Part shown: positions 62,983-64,000 of the stretch, piece after piece
Numbering within the stretch: the stretch's first letter is position 1
Layout of the letters: the number at the start of each line of letters is the position of its first letter
Source: Vibrio sp. 10N.286.49.B1
Lineage (GTDB): Bacteria > Pseudomonadota > Gammaproteobacteria > Enterobacterales > Vibrionaceae
Assembly (NCBI RefSeq): GCF_002873335.1
Contig: NZ_MCUW01000019.1
Coordinates: 1,008-65,007, forward strand
Length of the DNA: 64,000 bases
Direction of reading: 5' to 3'
The notes under the pieces: model-generated
Told to the model about the DNA's origin: nothing
The model's input: only the letters and a program-made list of their open reading frames with translations
The model's database searches: none
Program-made: the position numbers and the translations under genes

Positions 62983-64000
62983 TTATTTAACCAGCAAATG
63001 TTGACGATCAAGTACGTTAGTAATGTGTCTGAACCAATGATCGGACACTCTCGCTTTATCTTCCGTCCACTCAATGTATCCTCGGCTTTGAAAGTAACGC
63101 AGTGTCCCAATAACCTCAGAGAGGGTTAATTGGGTACAGTCTGAAAGGTCATCAGGCGATGCCGCTTCGAGTTGCACAATTGAACGCAATATTGCGAGCA
63201 TAGGTTTCGGCATTTTTTCGAGCTCTTCTGATTCAGGGGCGTGGAAGAGGCGAACGACCACGCTGTCGTCCGTTTTATTTCTTCGAAGTGATAAGCGAAA
63301 GAATCGGAGAGCAACCGTTGGGTTACCATCTGAATAGTGCCAAAGAATACGGTAGAAACCTTGTCGAGCACGTTCTTCCTCTGTCTCACTGTCGTTATCC
63401 CATTGCTTTGGGACGACCAGCCCGTCAAAGCTTAATGGATTGTCAATTTCTCGATTAATCCGCGTATCAAGTAACTGCTGAACTTGGGTTTCATTCCAGC
63501 GAGGCAAAAAGGCCACCCAGTCGAAGAGCAGGCGCTCGCCGCGAGCGCGATCGACGAATCGCCAACTGGCTTTTTCAATGGCAAACACAGCGCGATGGTT
63601 TTTCTTTGAACGACGCAGTAAATTTGTAAATCTGATCAAATCATTCAATCCACCAACCTTGGGTTTGACAAGCCTTTGGCAATTATCAATAGCAATGAGG
63701 TAGGGGATCTCACTCTTGCGCAAGAGTGTCAGGATTTTTACCTCACTGGTGTCGGGTTCTAAACCTAAGCTAATGGCGACCTCGGTCAATAAATCGTTAT
63801 ATCCCGCGAGTGGGCAATTAATATAAATAGGTTCAGCGTTTTTCGTTCGATGAAGGAGTTGTTTCAGCAGACTTGTCGCGCCAACCCCTCGTTCTCCAGT
63901 GACAACGCATATTGCTGGATTCTCAGTGAGCAGGTACTGAGAGAGCTGTTTTATTTCGCTTTGGGCATAATCAATCAACGGACTCGTTTCATTACCTGGC
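62983..64000 (-). CDS. ATPase with degenerate Walker A, 5' end outside window
   Basis: A frame open to the right edge (no stop in CCA GGT AAT GAA ... at 63979-64000), so the start lies outside. The visible 338 residues form a P-loop-like domain: GERGVGATSLLKQLL, where the invariant Walker A Lys is Ala, and a possible Walker B YLIAIDNCQRL. A C-terminal winged-helix-like domain follows (about 270-330, SEVIGTLRYFQSRGYIEWT). No recognised family name. It precedes an MscS gene by 14 bases, so a functional link with the channel is possible. Confidence 0.7.
   Translation of the reverse strand, partial: PGNETSPLIDYAQSEIKQLSQYLLTENPAICVVTGERGVGATSLLKQLLHRTKNAEPIYINCPLAGYNDLLTEVAISLGLEPDTSEVKILTLLRKSEIPYLIAIDNCQRLVKPKVGGLNDLIRFTNLLRRSKKNHRAVFAIEKASWRFVDRARGERLLFDWVAFLPRWNETQVQQLLDTRINREIDNPLSFDGLVVPKQWDNDSETEEERARQGFYRILWHYSDGNPTVALRFFRLSLRRNKTDDSVVVRLFHAPESEELEKMPKPMLAILRSIVQLEAASPDDLSDCTQLTLSEVIGTLRYFQSRGYIEWTEDKARVSDHWFRHITNVLDRQHLLVK

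Overview
The window looks like a chromosomal segment of a Vibrionaceae gammaproteobacterium, most likely a Vibrio. This rests on gene content and order: rplY / PhoP-PhoQ-like two-component genes / radD / rsuA / bcr, the Vibrio-type DUF2913 and DUF2960 genes, and a tungstate-uptake and molybdenum-cofactor block read away from an NtrC-family two-component pair. Base composition is moderate to AT-rich and genes are dense. I saw no rRNA, tRNA, CRISPR array, transposase or integrase.

Layout. 1-533: truncated gene for a low-complexity protein. 1.3-9.2 kb: rplY, a PhoP/PhoQ-like pair with a PepSY protein, radD, rsuA, bcr, DUF2913. 9.3-14.7 kb: a three-gene operon of a DUF2760 membrane protein and two divergent Hsp70-family ATPases. 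15-27.5 kb: a CHASE-GGDEF cyclase, a DEDDh exonuclease, a TerB-like protein, a PhoD-like phosphatase operon, a MipA/OmpV porin, hrpA, a small beta-barrel and an EAL phosphodiesterase. 27.6-33.6 kb: a chemoreceptor, a beta-barrel, a glycine-zipper lipoprotein, and a LysR/MFS divergent pair. 33.7-38.3 kb: an accessory-looking patch with a Sir2-like deacylase, a WYL regulator, a PD-(D/E)XK-like protein, an orphan protein whose RBS lies in a hairpin, a frameshifted receiver-like gene, a decayed second copy of an M32 carboxypeptidase, and a DUF4405 cytochrome pair. 38.8-43.3 kb: intact M32 peptidase, LysE exporter, lipoprotein, alpha/beta hydrolase and an M14 peptidase with an anomalous start. 43.5-52.5 kb: DUF2960, mobB-moeA fusion, mobA, tupC, tupB, tupA, and the divergent NtrC-type regulator with its kinase. 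52.6-54.9 kb: an operon of five small exported proteins of unknown function. 55-64 kb: an AraC regulator, HlyD/DUF2955 efflux pair, a phospholipase-D lipoprotein, an orphan paralogue of the exported proteins, a beta-barrel, MscS, and an ATPase running off the end.

How genes work together. The clearest regulatory circuit is at 43.8-52.5 kb. tupA has a well-formed sigma-54 promoter (48838-48852) with a perfect 13-bp inverted-repeat pair upstream, placed as enhancer sites, and the divergent gene encodes a GAFTGA-containing enhancer-binding response regulator. This suggests that tungstate (or molybdate) import, and perhaps cofactor assembly, is under two-component sigma-54 control.

The best candidates for undescribed biology are the five-gene exported-protein operon with its orphan paralogue, the DUF2760/Hsp70/Hsp70 operon, and the WYL/nuclease-like/receiver-like patch with its RBS hairpin and C6 frameshift. 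All function statements are inferred from reading the sequence and from family knowledge; no search was run.
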